NCBI GenBank assembly: GCA_015345905.1
Contig: JADDTR010000004.1
Location: 1,054,001-1,118,000, forward strand
Length of the DNA stretch: 64,000 nt
DNA from: Aotearoamyces nothofagi
Taxonomy: Eukaryota; Ascomycota; Leotiomycetes; Leotiales; Tympanidaceae
Reading direction: 5' to 3'
Every line of letters begins with the position of its first letter. The first letter of the stretch is position 1. Of the stretch, positions 23,967-35,769 are shown piece by piece. Made by a program: the position numbers and the translations under genes. The notes below the pieces were generated by a model. It was given only the letters and a program-made list of their open reading frames with translations. It did not search any database and had not been told where the DNA came from.

Positions 23967-25769
23967 ATGTATTCTGTAGTGAAGCCGAACGCATGGATTG
24001 TCTTGCGACTGCCGTCAGATACCCTAAAAGTCCTTCAAGCTGTGCCAAATACGTGAGTGACAATGGATGGAGTGAGCATCTTCATGTCCCACTTGTCTCC
24101 TACCTATAATTCTCGAGTGCTAATATGCCGCAGCACTATATCGATAGGGAAATATGGCAGCTTCCAAAGTAATCTAATTCTCGACCGGCCCTACAACCTG
24201 ACGTACGAACTTCAGGACAGGCAAGGAAACCAACCCGCAGAGCTACGGATTGTCCCAGCATCAGAACTGCATGCAGACACAATTGCAGAGGAGGAAGCAG
24301 CTGCGAACCCATCGGATGACGATAAGGTTACCATTGGAGGGGATGGAGTTGAATTTCAGCTCGTCGGTGAAAATGGCGAAGTCATCATGCGGTCGAATCG
24401 AGAAACAATAGATGATTCGGCGCGCCAGACTTTGACAATGGAAGAAATTGAAGCCCTGAAACGAGACGGCGCAGATGCTGGAAAAGACCTCATTGCGAAA
24501 TTGATGTTGTCACACACGGCGTTGGACCAGAAGACAGCATTTTCTTTGGCCAAGTATAAGCTTCTGAAAACGAAGAAATATCTACGGCAATTTACGGTTC
24601 TACCTCTCGATGTGCCCATGCTCACGCATTGGCTTATCGAGGAGAAGGATCCTGGTAGGATAATGGAAATGAGGGAAGAGTTGCTGGCCTTGGTGGGCTG
24701 TTGGGGAAATGTACATTTCAGTGGTGAACCTGAGACAGCAATGGACGCTGGACTTTCGAATAGTCCAGGTGCAGGGCGCTGGCTTGTGGTAGATGAAGTA
24801 GGTGGACTTTTGGTCGCAGCAATGGCTGAGCGGATGGGCGTGCTCACACCGTCTGAAGACGAGGACGATGACTTCCTGGCCCATCCCATCCCATTAGAGT
24901 CTACAGCATTAGAACCACAACTAAACGGCCACCCACAACCAATCCATCCACCAGACGACCTTCAACCCACCTACGCCACATCCAACACCCTCACTATGGT
25001 CCATACCAACGCGCAACCAAACCTCTCTCTCCTCAAATACTTCTCTTTCACTCCGGACATCCCCCAACCAGGCCACCCCCTAAGCAAGCATCTCAAAACC
25101 CTTTCCTGGCTCCAGCTCCTCTCTCCCGATGACGACACAACCTACTCGACCCCTCCACCCACCGCAAGCCCGACCGAACTCTCCACCTGGAAATCCGGCA
25201 AGCGCGGTACATATTATCGGAAACGCCGACGCTGGGCACGCATCCACTCCGTCGTCGACGAGACTCGTGCCGGCAACTTCGACGGCCTCGTCGTCGCCAG
25301 CGCCATGGACCCCGTCGGCATCCTGCAAGCATGCATCCCGCTCCTCCGCGGCGGCGCACCGGTCGTCATCTACTCGCCCGCTATCGAGCCCCTCACGCAC
25401 CTCGCAGATCTCTACTCGACCAGCCGAAGGACCGCTTTCATCACAAACCCGCCCGAGGACGGCGATCTGACTCGATGGAAGGGAAACGAGGATTTCCCGC
25501 TCAATCCTACTTTGCTGTTGGGCGTCACGGTGCAGACGAGCAAGGTGAGGCAGTTCCAGGTCTTGCCCGGCAGAACGCATCCTCTGATGACGGGGCGCGG
25601 TGGTGCGGAGGGCTATGTCTTCACAGGGACGAGGGTCTTGCCAGCGGAGGGAAGGGTTGAGGCGAGAGGGAAGTTTAAGAAGAGGAAAATCGAAGCTGAG
25701 GGCGAATCTGTTGCTGTGGTTAAGGAGGTGGGGATACTAGCGTCACAGACCACCGTCTCGCCATTATAG
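23967..25769 (+). CDS. TRM6: tRNA (adenine-58-N1)-methyltransferase non-catalytic subunit
   Basis: Partner of the catalytic subunit TRM61 in the nuclear enzyme that makes m1A58 in the T-loop of tRNAs, needed for initiator tRNA stability. Exons 23967-24052 and 24134-25769 give 573 aa. The N-terminus MYSVVKPNAWIVLRLPSDTL then TISIGKYGSFQSNLILDRPY is typical of Gcd10/Trm6. The core RSNRETIDDSARQTLTMEEI, KRDGADAGKDLIAKLMLSHT and FSLAKYKLLKTKKYLRQFTV is the family signature. The C-terminal half has a Rossmann-like fold without a SAM motif (NFDGLVVASAMDPVGILQAC, GGAPVVIYSPAIEPLTHLAD). An acidic Pro-rich insert of about 100 residues separates the halves. Confidence 0.93.
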
Positions 25770-25981
25770 AAGTAGAAGTAAACTGGCGTGTTTCAGACGT
25801 ACAAAGCAAGATGCTTATTGCACAGGATAGCAATCGAGCATGAATATGTTCTATGATTCTCCAGATGCCTGCAGATTATTTTTTGCTGTTGCAGAGCACC
25901 TTGTAGTAATGCTAAACCCCTTTCATTTCTCTACAGTGCCATCTTTCCAGTCGCCACACGCCCAATGAATGAAATCCCGCA

Positions 25982-26816
25982 TCACAAAGACTTGCCCATA
26001 AACTTCCTCTTTGTAAAGCTCAGCCACCACTTGCTCGGCTTCCCGTCTCCACCCTCTTCGTACACCCGCGCCAACAAACGCGTTGCCAGTTCCTGCCGCA
26101 CTTGGGTGAGATATTGTCTGAGGACCTCGGCATCTTGACGGTCACGAGGCGGCTCAAACATCTATATAGGGAAGTAGATATCAGCTTGGAATGCCCAGGA
26201 ATTGGTGGACAGAAGTATAGTGAAGGCCTGACGTACCTGGTTTAGAGGAAATCCTGGGTCTCCTGGAATGGAAAAATTGGTGTCTAATGCGATATTCTGT
26301 ACTTCCTTCTGCGCATCCCTGCATTGCGCAACATATTCATTAGCACTACTTCATCCATCGAAAGCCGACACGGCCTTGATCTCCGCCACATCTACCTTCA
26401 TCCCACGCCCTGCAGCAATAAAGAGTAATTCACACATACCTCACACCCATGTTTGGCCGTATCTTCCCTAAAGCCTCGCTCACAAACAAAATACTATAAA
26501 TCAACAGCCTATCCGCCGGGCCCAGGATCTCGAAGTTCCGGAAGAAGGTGTTCGCGCGGAACAGCGACAGTGCCTCATCGAGCGCATCGTAGCTTTCGTT
26601 ATCCGGTTCAGGAGCTTGCGATGCGGGAACTGAGCTGTCGAGTGGGGGGAGAGTGTATGCGGGACCGCGTGTCCGTGTGCGCAGTGGCAGGAGGGGGAAG
26701 TTCCCAATCAGTCGTACGTCGGGCTCGCTATTGAAAATGGAGTTGTAGGCCTGGGAGATTTGAAGGTCAGCTATAGCAGAGATTATAACGTGTGTTATAG
26801 AGGAACCTACAGGCAT
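25982..26816 (-). CDS. ARC18: Arp2/3 complex subunit 3 (p21-Arc)
   Basis: ARPC3 of the actin-nucleating Arp2/3 complex, acting at endocytic patches and hyphal tips. Four exons (26811-26816, 26440-26750, 26237-26318, 25982-26161) splice exactly in frame to 192 aa. The first exon is only six bases, ATGCCT. The protein reads MPAYNSIFNSEPDVRLIGNF, then PLLPLRTRTRGPAYTLPP, YDALDEALSLFRANTFFRNF, ADRLLIYSILFVSEALGKIR, FSIPGDPGFPLNQMFEPPRD and a C-terminus KWWLSFTKRKFMGKSL. All match the family. An in-frame reading of intron 1 would give a false longer N-terminus, so the micro-exon is the better model. Confidence 0.95.
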
Positions 26817-27396
26817 AGCGACGGCAATGGCGAGAGGATGTATGGTCGTCAGATGGGATGTTGTAGAGATGGTGGGGTCGGCACCATTTGAATGCCTGGA
26901 AGTTGGCTGTTGCGCGGCAGGCCGTAAGGTATATTGCCGCGACACTTGAACGAGCCAGAATTATGAAATCGAAATAACTATGCAAATCCTCATAATAATA
27001 AGCTATTCTGGAGCAAAGCCGCTAGAATTATCACAATGATCCTTCTGCGAATGAATTGATTAGTTAATTAGATACTATTTGCGTTGCGCACTCTCAAGCC
27101 TTCCTAGCGCCTTAGAGCGCGCTTCGCGCGGCTCTGGCTAATTAGATGCTGGGCTTATAGTCGATTCGTTCGAGGTAGCTATAAACAAATTGCAAGTCTA
27201 TATATCATATCATACATCAGTATACAATATACCATTCTTTTATGCTATTAGTTCGAAAAATACTGTTTTCTTGTATCTACAGCTCTATCTCTATATTATA
27301 TACAACCATCAACCTTGTCCAATACAGACAACGGCATTCTCTTAAACCTGACTCTGCTATCTGTAAAATCCGCTATAAAACAATACCACGAGAAGC
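26817..27396. other. Intergenic between ARPC3 start and SNT1-like stop, with a small GC hairpin insert
   Basis: AT-rich region with a 65-bp GC-richer segment (27074-27138) bounded by 9-bp direct repeats TAATTAGAT (27065-27073 and 27139-27147). The segment contains the hairpin GCGCG-CTT-CGCGC at 27117-27129. It resembles a tiny insertion with a target duplication. Confidence 0.45.
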
Positions 27397-30300
27397 CTAT
27401 CCGCGGCGAGACTCGTCCATGCGTCGCTCGTCTGCATATCTTCTCTCCTCAACGCCTCGTTGATATGCTGCCTCTTCAGCTCGTCGATCAAAGCCATAAC
27501 TGTCGCGCTGAAGAAGTTGTTGGCGTAGAATAGAATCCTGCTCTTGTGGTGTAATTCGATCCATGTTTTGCTGAGAAGGAGGCAAAGAAGCGTAGCCTCT
27601 AGGGTCGTAAGAGGTTGGCGTGTATGAACGAGGAGGTCCGCCAGAAGGTGTATGGTGATGCGTTGGATGTGGAGGCAGTTGCCCGTAGGCATGCTGTACG
27701 GCTTGTTGCTGGTGCTGCGGCGGTGCAGGCTGCGCCATCTGTGGCTGAGGGGGTGTGCTAACATGGGCCTGGTGGCCTGTAAAGCGTGAGGTCTGATGAG
27801 AGTGTTGCTGAATTTGTGCGCCGTATGACATCGGCATCGAGGACCCCTGGAGCTGAGACGTCACGTATGCTTGTTGAGGAGCGGGTGGTGGTACAGAGGC
27901 TGGGGGTCCTTGGCGTCCATCGAAGCTGTTGTGACGCGATGCGTGCATTGAGGAATGTGTAGGGTACTGAGGAGCGTTTGGAGAGCTAGGATGATGAGCA
28001 GATTGACTAAATGCAATTTGACGATGGCTAGACTGTTGAATGGGTTGCGGCTGGTATGCGATTTTAGGCTGTGGAGTATTGGATGCCGTCTGTTGATGTT
28101 GCATCACGTACTGCTGATGAGCATAGTATTCACGTTCAGATGCAGGTGCGGTGTCCATGGGAGATACGACTTGCTGGCGTGTCTGAGGTTGAGATTGGGG
28201 ACTGGCAGAGTATGGCGACTCATTGAGTCTTGTAGAAACCTGAGAAGTACTGGAAGGCCGTGGATATTGAACTTGAGTACCACGAATATCACCTAACGAT
28301 GAGTCGCGACGAAGGTGTCCCGGCTGAGGTCCTACTGAGCGAGTAGGCTGTTGGTACATCTGCTGTTGAGGTGCTGGAGAAGGTGATGGTCTCAATGGAG
28401 CAGGTGGAGTATCAGAAACACGCTTGATTGCCCTAGGCTCGCTCGGCTCGTCATTAAGGAGTGACATGATGTTGGATTTCCTGGCAGGTTCCTGCGGACG
28501 CACCGAGGGTATAGGAGGTGCTGGTAGCGGAGGGGCGGGAAGCTGTTCTTGGCGAGCTGGGGGGGCACTCATTGTTGTTCTGGCGACTGTTGCAGTTTCA
28601 GTTGGCAATGGGCCGGATGAACCTGGGCTTGCAATATCGCCAATCAGGTTTCTGGGATGCTGTAAACTCCGGGGCTGGTATTGTGGCAAGTGTCCAGAAG
28701 ACCGTCTGAGGTCATCAGTATGCATCGGGGAGCCGGGCTCGGTTCGAGACTGTGCCAGAATACTCGATTGTTGCGGTTGCGAAGAGTATTGCTCATATTG
28801 ATTCAAATTTTGCATCTCGCTCTCCTGCTTCAATCGCAGCTGTTGCTGTCTTGCCTGTTGCTGCTCTTCAAGTCGCAGCGCCTGCTGCCTCTCTAGTTGA
28901 GCTTCTTGAGCAACTAGGTGAGACCGTTGAGTTCTTATAGGATCAGAGAGAGGCATGGGTGATTGCCCTTGATGTGATGTAGCAGCCTGCAGAATTGGTC
29001 GGTCTCTGTCAGGATTGAAATATCCAAGTGCAGGTCCACGTGATGGTCGATTCTGCTGGATTTGTTGTACAAGTTGCTGGGCCTGATGTTGATGCTGCAT
29101 CTGCTTGGGTGGTATTGTCACTGGGTGTGCTCCATGAGTAGTACCCTGAGGTATAGGACCAGCCTGAGCGAGCGCAGGAAAACGAGACGTGTTGGGTGGT
29201 TGAGGAGATGATGAGTGCTGTATGTTTACTGGCTGGCCAGTCGGTAGCATATCATCGAAGCCATCCATGGCAGAGCCCAGCGGTCGTTGCATAGAACCTG
29301 GAGGACCGTCATATCGTCTCTTTATCGGAACCGTAGGGATCGGTGGTGGCCCAGTAGACTCCCCCCTACTCCGTTTCTCGTCTGCCACCCTCGCAATATC
29401 CTCCAAGTCTGCACGCCCCGAGTCAAGCTGGCGCTGGTAATAATTTTTTACCTGTTTTTCTATGTTAGCGACACGCCGACTCTTGTTCGTGTCTTGAGGC
29501 ACTGTAAGCCATTGTTGAAAAACGGTGGTATATACCATTATATACGTCTTAGATCCCATCCACTTCGCAATCGCAGGCCAATCTGTTCCAAAATGGGATA
29601 AAAGAGCCGGGAAATCTGTCTGCTCCGGGACACTCCAGTAGCTTGAGGTTTGTGGCATATTACGCCGGTCTTGCTGCTGATTGTCAAAGGCGATCCCTGG
29701 TGGAATTGACCCAAAACGTTCCTGATTAACATTGGGCTGTAGCGTTACTTCCAGATTGCCGGGCATTGTGGGATTGGGCTCCTCTCGAACGGCATATCGG
29801 GGAGCAAATACGGTCTGCGGAGTACCATCCCACTGAGGCACGAAACGAGGAACAGATTCAACCGGTAATTGAGGTTGAGGGGGCTGGCGTTCTTTAGCTG
29901 GTGTGAGACGGGCATCCTTGTCGGTATCGCGGCCTTTCGAGGATGTATTGGGGGCGGCTGCGAGTAGTTGACTATTCTTGGCCTGCTTGGAGCTTTTCTC
30001 TCGCGTTGAACCTGCCTTCCCTTTTCGTTTGCCGGTACCAGTTTCGGTAGATCCAGCCTCGGTTTTTGGTGTCGCAGCTGCACGTCGACCAGGTGTAGGT
30101 GCTGGAGTTGCAGTATCGGACTCACTTGGAGCTGTCTCAAATGCAAATGTCGGCGCAGCAGCTCGTCTTGGTCGACGGCGCTCCCCGGTACCATCAGCAT
30201 TGTCATGGGCCCCTTCTAACTCATTCTCGCGTGCGGCGTCTTGGGTTGCAGTAAGTGAGCTCGCAACCTTTTGCTTACCAGCTTTCCTCCCCTTTTTCCT

Positions 30301-32871
30301 GGCCTGCTTCTTTAACAAATCCTTGAAATTGACCTCATGTTTGACCTGATAATAATGCAGGATGCAATGTTTGTAGTTGCGGCCAGGCAGAGTGGCTGCG
30401 ATACGAGTCCACTGCTTTGGGTAGTCAAGCATGGACTTTATAAATATCCGTTCTTCTTCCTCGGTAAAGTCATCGATCGGAGGAAGTACCTCAAAGACCG
30501 CAATAGCTCTATCCGGGTCAACTTTGTTGGTAGTGTCTATAAAGCGAGTCGCTTCGCGTTCTTCCTTGCTCAGCATGTCTGGTATTACAGCTTCTTTTTC
30601 ACTAGCAGCTTTTGCTTTAGCTGCACGGTCAGATCGCTCGCGTTGCTCTTGAGCCTCTCTTTCTGATGCTTTTAAAACCATCTCCATGTCGTGTTCAGTT
30701 GCAAACCTGCTGGCAGCTCTCCTACCTTCCGGTCGGCCTTCCGAAGTAGGCGCAGCGCTTGCAGCTCGACTCACGGCGGCAGCCCGATTCGCCTCCCAAA
30801 GTTCTCGGGTTTTAACAGCGAGCGGATCATCAGATCTATGAAATAATAGATAGTTCTTGTAACGCTCCTTGTACACACGATTTTGTTCTTCTATTTCTTC
30901 CTCCCTCCGATCAGCCTTTGCAGCTAAATCTGCGAGAAGAAATGCTTTGAATGAATCCTCTGGTATGAGACTATTCAGAAACATGTCGTCCTCCTCCCAG
31001 TTTGTTATAGGATTGAATGGAAGACTTGAAACGGGGGGTGTTTTCATTCTTGGTCGAACAGCTTCAAGAATATCCAAGAACTCGGTCTCGTCTTCGGACG
31101 TTTCATGCTGTGGAATAAGCGTTGGAGGCTTGGATTTAGGAGATGAGCTAGTTGAGGGGACTTCTACGACGTCTCCGTCTAAGTCAAGTGCTTTGGGTGA
31201 TAAGAGCTCCTGGTCGGTTGTAGAATCTAGAGCTGCAACGGCGAAAATGCCCTTAACTTCCTTTAGTAATCTATCTTGTACGGCTTTAATCTCTTTGTCG
31301 AAGTAGTCATCATCTATATCATCGCCTGACTCTGAGTCAGATGCCTCCTCTTCCTGCGAATTATCTCTGGGGAGAGCTTTTTCTCGAAGGATCTGGGAAA
31401 TCTGATCATCAATCCTTGGCACCACGAAAACTGGCGGTTCGGAAATGCGATTAGGTTCAAATGCTGGCGCCGTAGCGTTCTCGGCGGCGAGTAAGCGAGG
31501 TTGCTGGGACGCCGATTCATTCACGGACTTGGGTTCTGTAGATGGGGGTGGCATCCATTTCATACCGCCTACAGGTCCCTTAACTCTCCCACGTGTTACC
31601 TTGGGACCGGTCGGAATTTGGGAAGAGACTGGAGCCTGTGGAACCTGAGAGTCTTTCAATGGGGCCGGGAGATCCTGACGGCCAGTGTCAATCTGTACTT
31701 GACGATCATCACCCACGCGATCCGCCCGTGGACCAGTTGGTGGAGCTTTCCAAACGTTAGAGGAAGGCACTGAGCCAAAGGCCGGTATCTCTGGTGCTTG
31801 TGGCGGTGGTGAGGGCCTGTCAGCCGCCACTGAACGTTCCTTTGCATAGCGATTTGGTTCGCGTTCTGGAGATCGACTTCGGCCTCTAATGCGGTCACGG
31901 CCATCATCAAAGTAACCGCGGCCCCTTCCCCGAGGCTCCCAGTCTCCTCGACCACGACCACGTCCTCTTGAAAACCCTCGTCCGTACGAAAATGGCATGT
32001 TGGCGACTGGGGACTCGACAGATGATGACCCGGTGGATAGAGGACCATCTCGTGAGCCTCTCCTCGAACGATCAACATCAGGGCCTATTGGAAATTCACG
32101 GGAGTCGCGGCGATCCCAAGCATCGCGGGAGTCATGGCGACCAGGCGACCGTATTCTCCCAGGAGATGAAGGTCCGCGACCACGAAAACTCTCTCGACGA
32201 TCCCTGTCGCCACGATCTCGGTCAACCCATTCTCTACCACGACCTCGATCATCACGGAATGGTTGTGCTTGTCGATCATCCCATCTGTCTCTGTAGTCAC
32301 GGTCTAACTCACGGCCCCTGTCTCGACTCTCGTCTCGCCAACCTCGTCCTCGAGCGCGACCTCTTCCTCTGAAGTCGCCTCTAAAGTCGCCGGAAAAGCT
32401 ATTGGAACGAGGTCCACTTGGAATGTCTCCTAATGCCCTTGGTCCCCGGGGAGGTTCTCGATTTAACGGTTCTCTGCTAAGGTCACGAGATTGTTCTCGA
32501 AACCCATCACGATTCGAGGCGAAACCGCCGCTGTTTGAGCGGCTCAGGCTATCCATATTCCGGCCTGGTGCACCATTGTATGAACCCGGGCCTCTTTGAT
32601 CATTGTATCGCGGCGGTGATCGGTCACGAGGCGAGTGACGAGACTCGTTGCCAGAGTCTGCTGGTTGATACCTCGACCTATGCAACAGAACGTTAGCAAC
32701 GCGGACAATGACAATGTGGAGCCATAACAAACATTCATGTTCATGGGCGATGGCCCCGGCTGTAGGAACTATGTGTATTTGAGGTCTTAACGGCGATGAT
32801 CCTTGGGTTGTAATAGATTTCAGCCAGTGTTGTTGATGCTCTGGGTGGCGCGCAAACGGCCTGTTCGTCAA
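27397..32871 (-). CDS. SNT1: SANT-domain co-repressor, SNT1/NCoR-like
   Basis: An open frame of 1824 codons; the true start is uncertain. The product resembles the SANT protein of the Set3 histone deacetylase complex (SNT1, NCoR/SMRT relative). N-terminal residues 70-350 are Arg/Asp/Gly-rich with RGRGRGRGDWEPRGRGRGYF-type repeats. The first SANT domain is at about 801-850 (FTEEEERIFIKSMLDYPKQW, LPGRNYKHCILHYYQVKH). A second SANT-like domain is near 1100-1160 (TDFPALLSHFGTDWPAIAKW). The last 600 residues are a Gln/Pro/Ser-rich tail with polyglutamine-like stretches, ending RMDESRRG. The first 65 codons of the open frame look non-coding, and a branch point plus TTGCATAG acceptor occurs at about 32677-32700, so a separate upstream exon is likely. 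Confidence 0.82.
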   Translation of the reverse strand: MTNRPFARHPEHQQHWLKSITTQGSSPLRPQIHIVPTAGAIAHEHECLLWLHIVIVRVANVLLHRSRYQPADSGNESRHSPRDRSPPRYNDQRGPGSYNGAPGRNMDSLSRSNSGGFASNRDGFREQSRDLSREPLNREPPRGPRALGDIPSGPRSNSFSGDFRGDFRGRGRARGRGWRDESRDRGRELDRDYRDRWDDRQAQPFRDDRGRGREWVDRDRGDRDRRESFRGRGPSSPGRIRSPGRHDSRDAWDRRDSREFPIGPDVDRSRRGSRDGPLSTGSSSVESPVANMPFSYGRGFSRGRGRGRGDWEPRGRGRGYFDDGRDRIRGRSRSPEREPNRYAKERSVAADRPSPPPQAPEIPAFGSVPSSNVWKAPPTGPRADRVGDDRQVQIDTGRQDLPAPLKDSQVPQAPVSSQIPTGPKVTRGRVKGPVGGMKWMPPPSTEPKSVNESASQQPRLLAAENATAPAFEPNRISEPPVFVVPRIDDQISQILREKALPRDNSQEEEASDSESGDDIDDDYFDKEIKAVQDRLLKEVKGIFAVAALDSTTDQELLSPKALDLDGDVVEVPSTSSSPKSKPPTLIPQHETSEDETEFLDILEAVRPRMKTPPVSSLPFNPITNWEEDDMFLNSLIPEDSFKAFLLADLAAKADRREEEIEEQNRVYKERYKNYLLFHRSDDPLAVKTRELWEANRAAAVSRAASAAPTSEGRPEGRRAASRFATEHDMEMVLKASEREAQEQRERSDRAAKAKAASEKEAVIPDMLSKEEREATRFIDTTNKVDPDRAIAVFEVLPPIDDFTEEEERIFIKSMLDYPKQWTRIAATLPGRNYKHCILHYYQVKHEVNFKDLLKKQARKKGRKAGKQKVASSLTATQDAARENELEGAHDNADGTGERRRPRRAAAPTFAFETAPSESDTATPAPTPGRRAAATPKTEAGSTETGTGKRKGKAGSTREKSSKQAKNSQLLAAAPNTSSKGRDTDKDARLTPAKERQPPQPQLPVESVPRFVPQWDGTPQTVFAPRYAVREEPNPTMPGNLEVTLQPNVNQERFGSIPPGIAFDNQQQDRRNMPQTSSYWSVPEQTDFPALLSHFGTDWPAIAKWMGSKTYIMVYTTVFQQWLTVPQDTNKSRRVANIEKQVKNYYQRQLDSGRADLEDIARVADEKRSRGESTGPPPIPTVPIKRRYDGPPGSMQRPLGSAMDGFDDMLPTGQPVNIQHSSSPQPPNTSRFPALAQAGPIPQGTTHGAHPVTIPPKQMQHQHQAQQLVQQIQQNRPSRGPALGYFNPDRDRPILQAATSHQGQSPMPLSDPIRTQRSHLVAQEAQLERQQALRLEEQQQARQQQLRLKQESEMQNLNQYEQYSSQPQQSSILAQSRTEPGSPMHTDDLRRSSGHLPQYQPRSLQHPRNLIGDIASPGSSGPLPTETATVARTTMSAPPARQEQLPAPPLPAPPIPSVRPQEPARKSNIMSLLNDEPSEPRAIKRVSDTPPAPLRPSPSPAPQQQMYQQPTRSVGPQPGHLRRDSSLGDIRGTQVQYPRPSSTSQVSTRLNESPYSASPQSQPQTRQQVVSPMDTAPASEREYYAHQQYVMQHQQTASNTPQPKIAYQPQPIQQSSHRQIAFSQSAHHPSSPNAPQYPTHSSMHASRHNSFDGRQGPPASVPPPAPQQAYVTSQLQGSSMPMSYGAQIQQHSHQTSRFTGHQAHVSTPPQPQMAQPAPPQHQQQAVQHAYGQLPPHPTHHHTPSGGPPRSYTPTSYDPRGYASLPPSQQNMDRITPQEQDSILRQQLLQRDSYGFDRRAEEAAYQRGVEERRYADERRMDESRRG

Positions 32872-34007
32872 GGATGTTCGGTGCGCCAGCGGCCTGGATC
32901 AGCAGACCATGAGCGCACGTAAGAATCGCTATGTAAGGAGCGTCGGTTGCTAGAGGGCAAACGTGGTGTTGAAGTCGCAATAAAGTGAGATCGTTAAGCT
33001 CCTCGAAGACGAGGTGGAGATCTCGAAAGGCTACGCGCTAATGCGAGATTCCTTGCACCCCTTGCAGGTAAAGAACGACCTGACACGCTGACACGCCTGG
33101 ATGCGCCCGGCCCAAATACGAAAAAGCAAGCCTCACCGGGGCGGTCTGGTCTACAAGAACACCAAACATCGCGGCATTTTCAGATGTATAGTAGCACTAC
33201 ATGATGGCATCCAAAACTCTTGAAACTTTCAGAGAACATTCAGAAGAGCTGCTTCTAATACTATGCAAGATGCAAATAGTTCAGTTAGTTTTGTTATCGT
33301 TATACAGGCTGAAGTGTAGCAGATTTTCCTGAACTGGTCGATTCGCTTGCCAGCTGGACGGCGAATCGGTGGTACTTTTTAATCACACCAGAAGGACCTT
33401 CAAAACAGTGCAATTCTATCAAAATTATAAAAGTCTTATATATAGTAAGACTGCATAATTTCTTTCCAAGTTTGGTGGCTTCATTCTCAGTTCTTGGCGA
33501 GGTACATATATTCATTGCAATGGGCCCAGATGTTTTGGTTTTGGTATACCGTATGCTGTTTCGTTTGAAGCCTGCTAACAACTCCCTTCCCGCTGTCACC
33601 TTACGCTAGCTGGCTTGGATCGCGGCTATGTCGCTTAAATTTCAAAATCTTTACACGAATCACGAGACTTCATCAAATGTAAATCTTGAACAACTCATCA
33701 TATTCGGGAAGATCTAAAACTCGAAAAAAGCATTTGGTTAACCCGGTGTAAGAGATCAACAGATCAGGGTTGAATTCTATTTATATTCCGGATTTGCAGA
33801 CCTTGTCAAGCCAGCCGCCGAGCGTGACTGACACCTGCCTCTTTTGCCAAAAAGAGCACTGAAGCCCACCTCGCACCTGTCCTAGGAAGCCCGTACCCTG
33901 GAATTGAGCAAGTATAACAAGGCCTGCATGGTTCTGAAGTAATTGTTTACGCTTCTCTGAATATTTCCACTCTCTCTTAGAAAGGCGGATACCCAGAAGT
34001 TCCTAAA
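32872..34007. promoter_or_regulatory. Divergent upstream region SNT1-like/DYS1
   Basis: About 1.1 kb. It probably holds the missing first exon and leader of the SNT1-like gene and the promoter of the deoxyhypusine synthase gene. The part 33180-33500 is AT-rich. A 99-codon minus-strand frame there has no recognisable features. Confidence 0.45.
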
Positions 34008-35202
34008 ATGGCAGCTACAAAGAATGATGGCGCGCTTCCATCTTCAGTTTCTGCCGCGGTTCTCATGCCATCAGATGAGATGCCCGCAGGTTCACAGAAG
34101 GTTGAAGAATTAGACTTCAATAAATTTGCTGGCCGAGCTGTTACGGCAGAGGATCTTCTTAGTGGGATGAATCATATGGGATTCCAAGCAAGTGCAATTG
34201 GAGAAGCTGTACGGATTATAAATGACATGGTATGTAGGTTTAATATATTTACTTCTATCATTCAAGCTAGACGAGCTTGAATCAAGTGCTGATATTATCA
34301 CAGAGAGCATGGCGTGATCCTGAGACTGGTGAGAAATCTACCATATTTCTTGGCTATACATCAAATCTTATCTCATCTGGTCTACGTGGAACGCTTCGCT
34401 ATCTTGCTGAACACAGACATATCTCTGCAATTGTTACAACTGCTGGCGGCATTGAAGAGGACTTCATCAAATGCTTGGGCGACACATACATGGGCTCATT
34501 CACCACATCTGGGGCAGAGCTTCGCGGCAAAGGTTTAAATAGGATCGGAAACCTTATTGTCCCTAATAGCAACTATTGCGCCTTTGAGGATTGGTTTGTG
34601 CCAATTTTAGATACAATGCTAGAAGAACAAGAGGCGAGCAAAGGCACGGCAGAGGAGATCAACTGGACTCCATCAAAGGTCATACATCGCCTTGGCAAAG
34701 AGATCAATGACGAACGCTCGGTCTATTACTGGGCATATAAGAACGACATTCCCGTATTTTGTCCAGCCTTGACAGATGGTAGTATCGGCGACATGCTCTA
34801 CTTTCACACGTTTAAGACGTCGCCTTTACAATTAAAGATCGACATTGTACAAGATATTCGACGAATGAACACGCTTGCGGTGAGAGCGAAACGTGCTGGA
34901 ATGATCATTCTTGGAGGGGGAATTGTGAAGCATCATATTGCGAATGCCTGCTTGATGAGAAATGGTGCGGAAAGTGCAGTCTATATCAACACGGCTCAGG
35001 AGTTTGACGGGAGTGATGCCGGCGCTCGACCAGACGAAGCCGTGAGCTGGGGTAAGATTAAGATTGGAGCCGATAGTGTCAAGGTAAGCATTCAAATTTA
35101 CACCATCATAGACCAGGATATTGGCTAACACTCACTTAGGTATACGTTGAGGCGACAGCATGCTTTCCCTTGATAGTTGCAAATACATTCGCAAAACCTT
35201 AG
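34008..35202 (+). CDS. DYS1: Deoxyhypusine synthase
   Basis: Transfers the aminobutyl group of spermidine to one lysine of eIF5A, using NAD, as the first step of hypusine formation. Exons 34008-34229, 34304-35083 and 35140-35202 give 354 aa. Signature segments are [78 protein letters not shown] and [20 protein letters not shown]. The reactive lysine is in [15 protein letters not shown]. The last exon adds [20 protein letters not shown]. Length and all motifs are as expected for an active enzyme. Confidence 0.97.
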
Positions 35203-35769
35203 AGAGTTAAATAATAGATGCTAGCCCATCTTACAAATAAATGTATTATATTGTACGTGAGGTGATATGCAAAAGCCACTAACCACTTATATCAATGTAT
35301 CATCCAACAATCAGTCAATCAATTGACTTGGTATTCTGTAGGACCATTTAAATAGCCAATAGCCAATTGCTTTCTAATCCGTCGCTCTCGTTTAGAGAGT
35401 TCTTTCAACCATTTTACACCTGTAGGCTGTATAATCTGAACCTCCTTAGTAGCAGCTCCTTAGAACAACCTGGCTTTCACTACTAAATAACAAAACGGTG
35501 ACTTTTTGGAAGCAGACTAGTCATTATATATACAAGTTATAATTTTAAGCAGTTCAATGAGTTAGCATTTTACTCAGCTACAGTTATGCCGAAAGGTCAC
35601 CATTACTGCAAATTCGAGAGTCGGTCACGTGTCTTGTTTTGAGCGGTGCGCCTGACACTTTAGGCTACTATCAAAATATATTTGTCGTACATGAACATGT
35701 CGTAGTCAAACTAATTGGTAACGACCCCAACATTATGATCTAGCAATTCGCATTTTGCCCTAGATCAAG
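35203..35769. other. Intergenic between DYS1 and CWC27
   Basis: AT-rich, about 570 bp. A GGTCACGTG motif at about 35627 lies some 140 bp before the CWC27 start. No gene seen. Confidence 0.5.

Noticed and set aside
33300-33599. Minus-strand 99-codon frame
   Set aside because: AT-rich intergenic DNA, no motif and no splice context.
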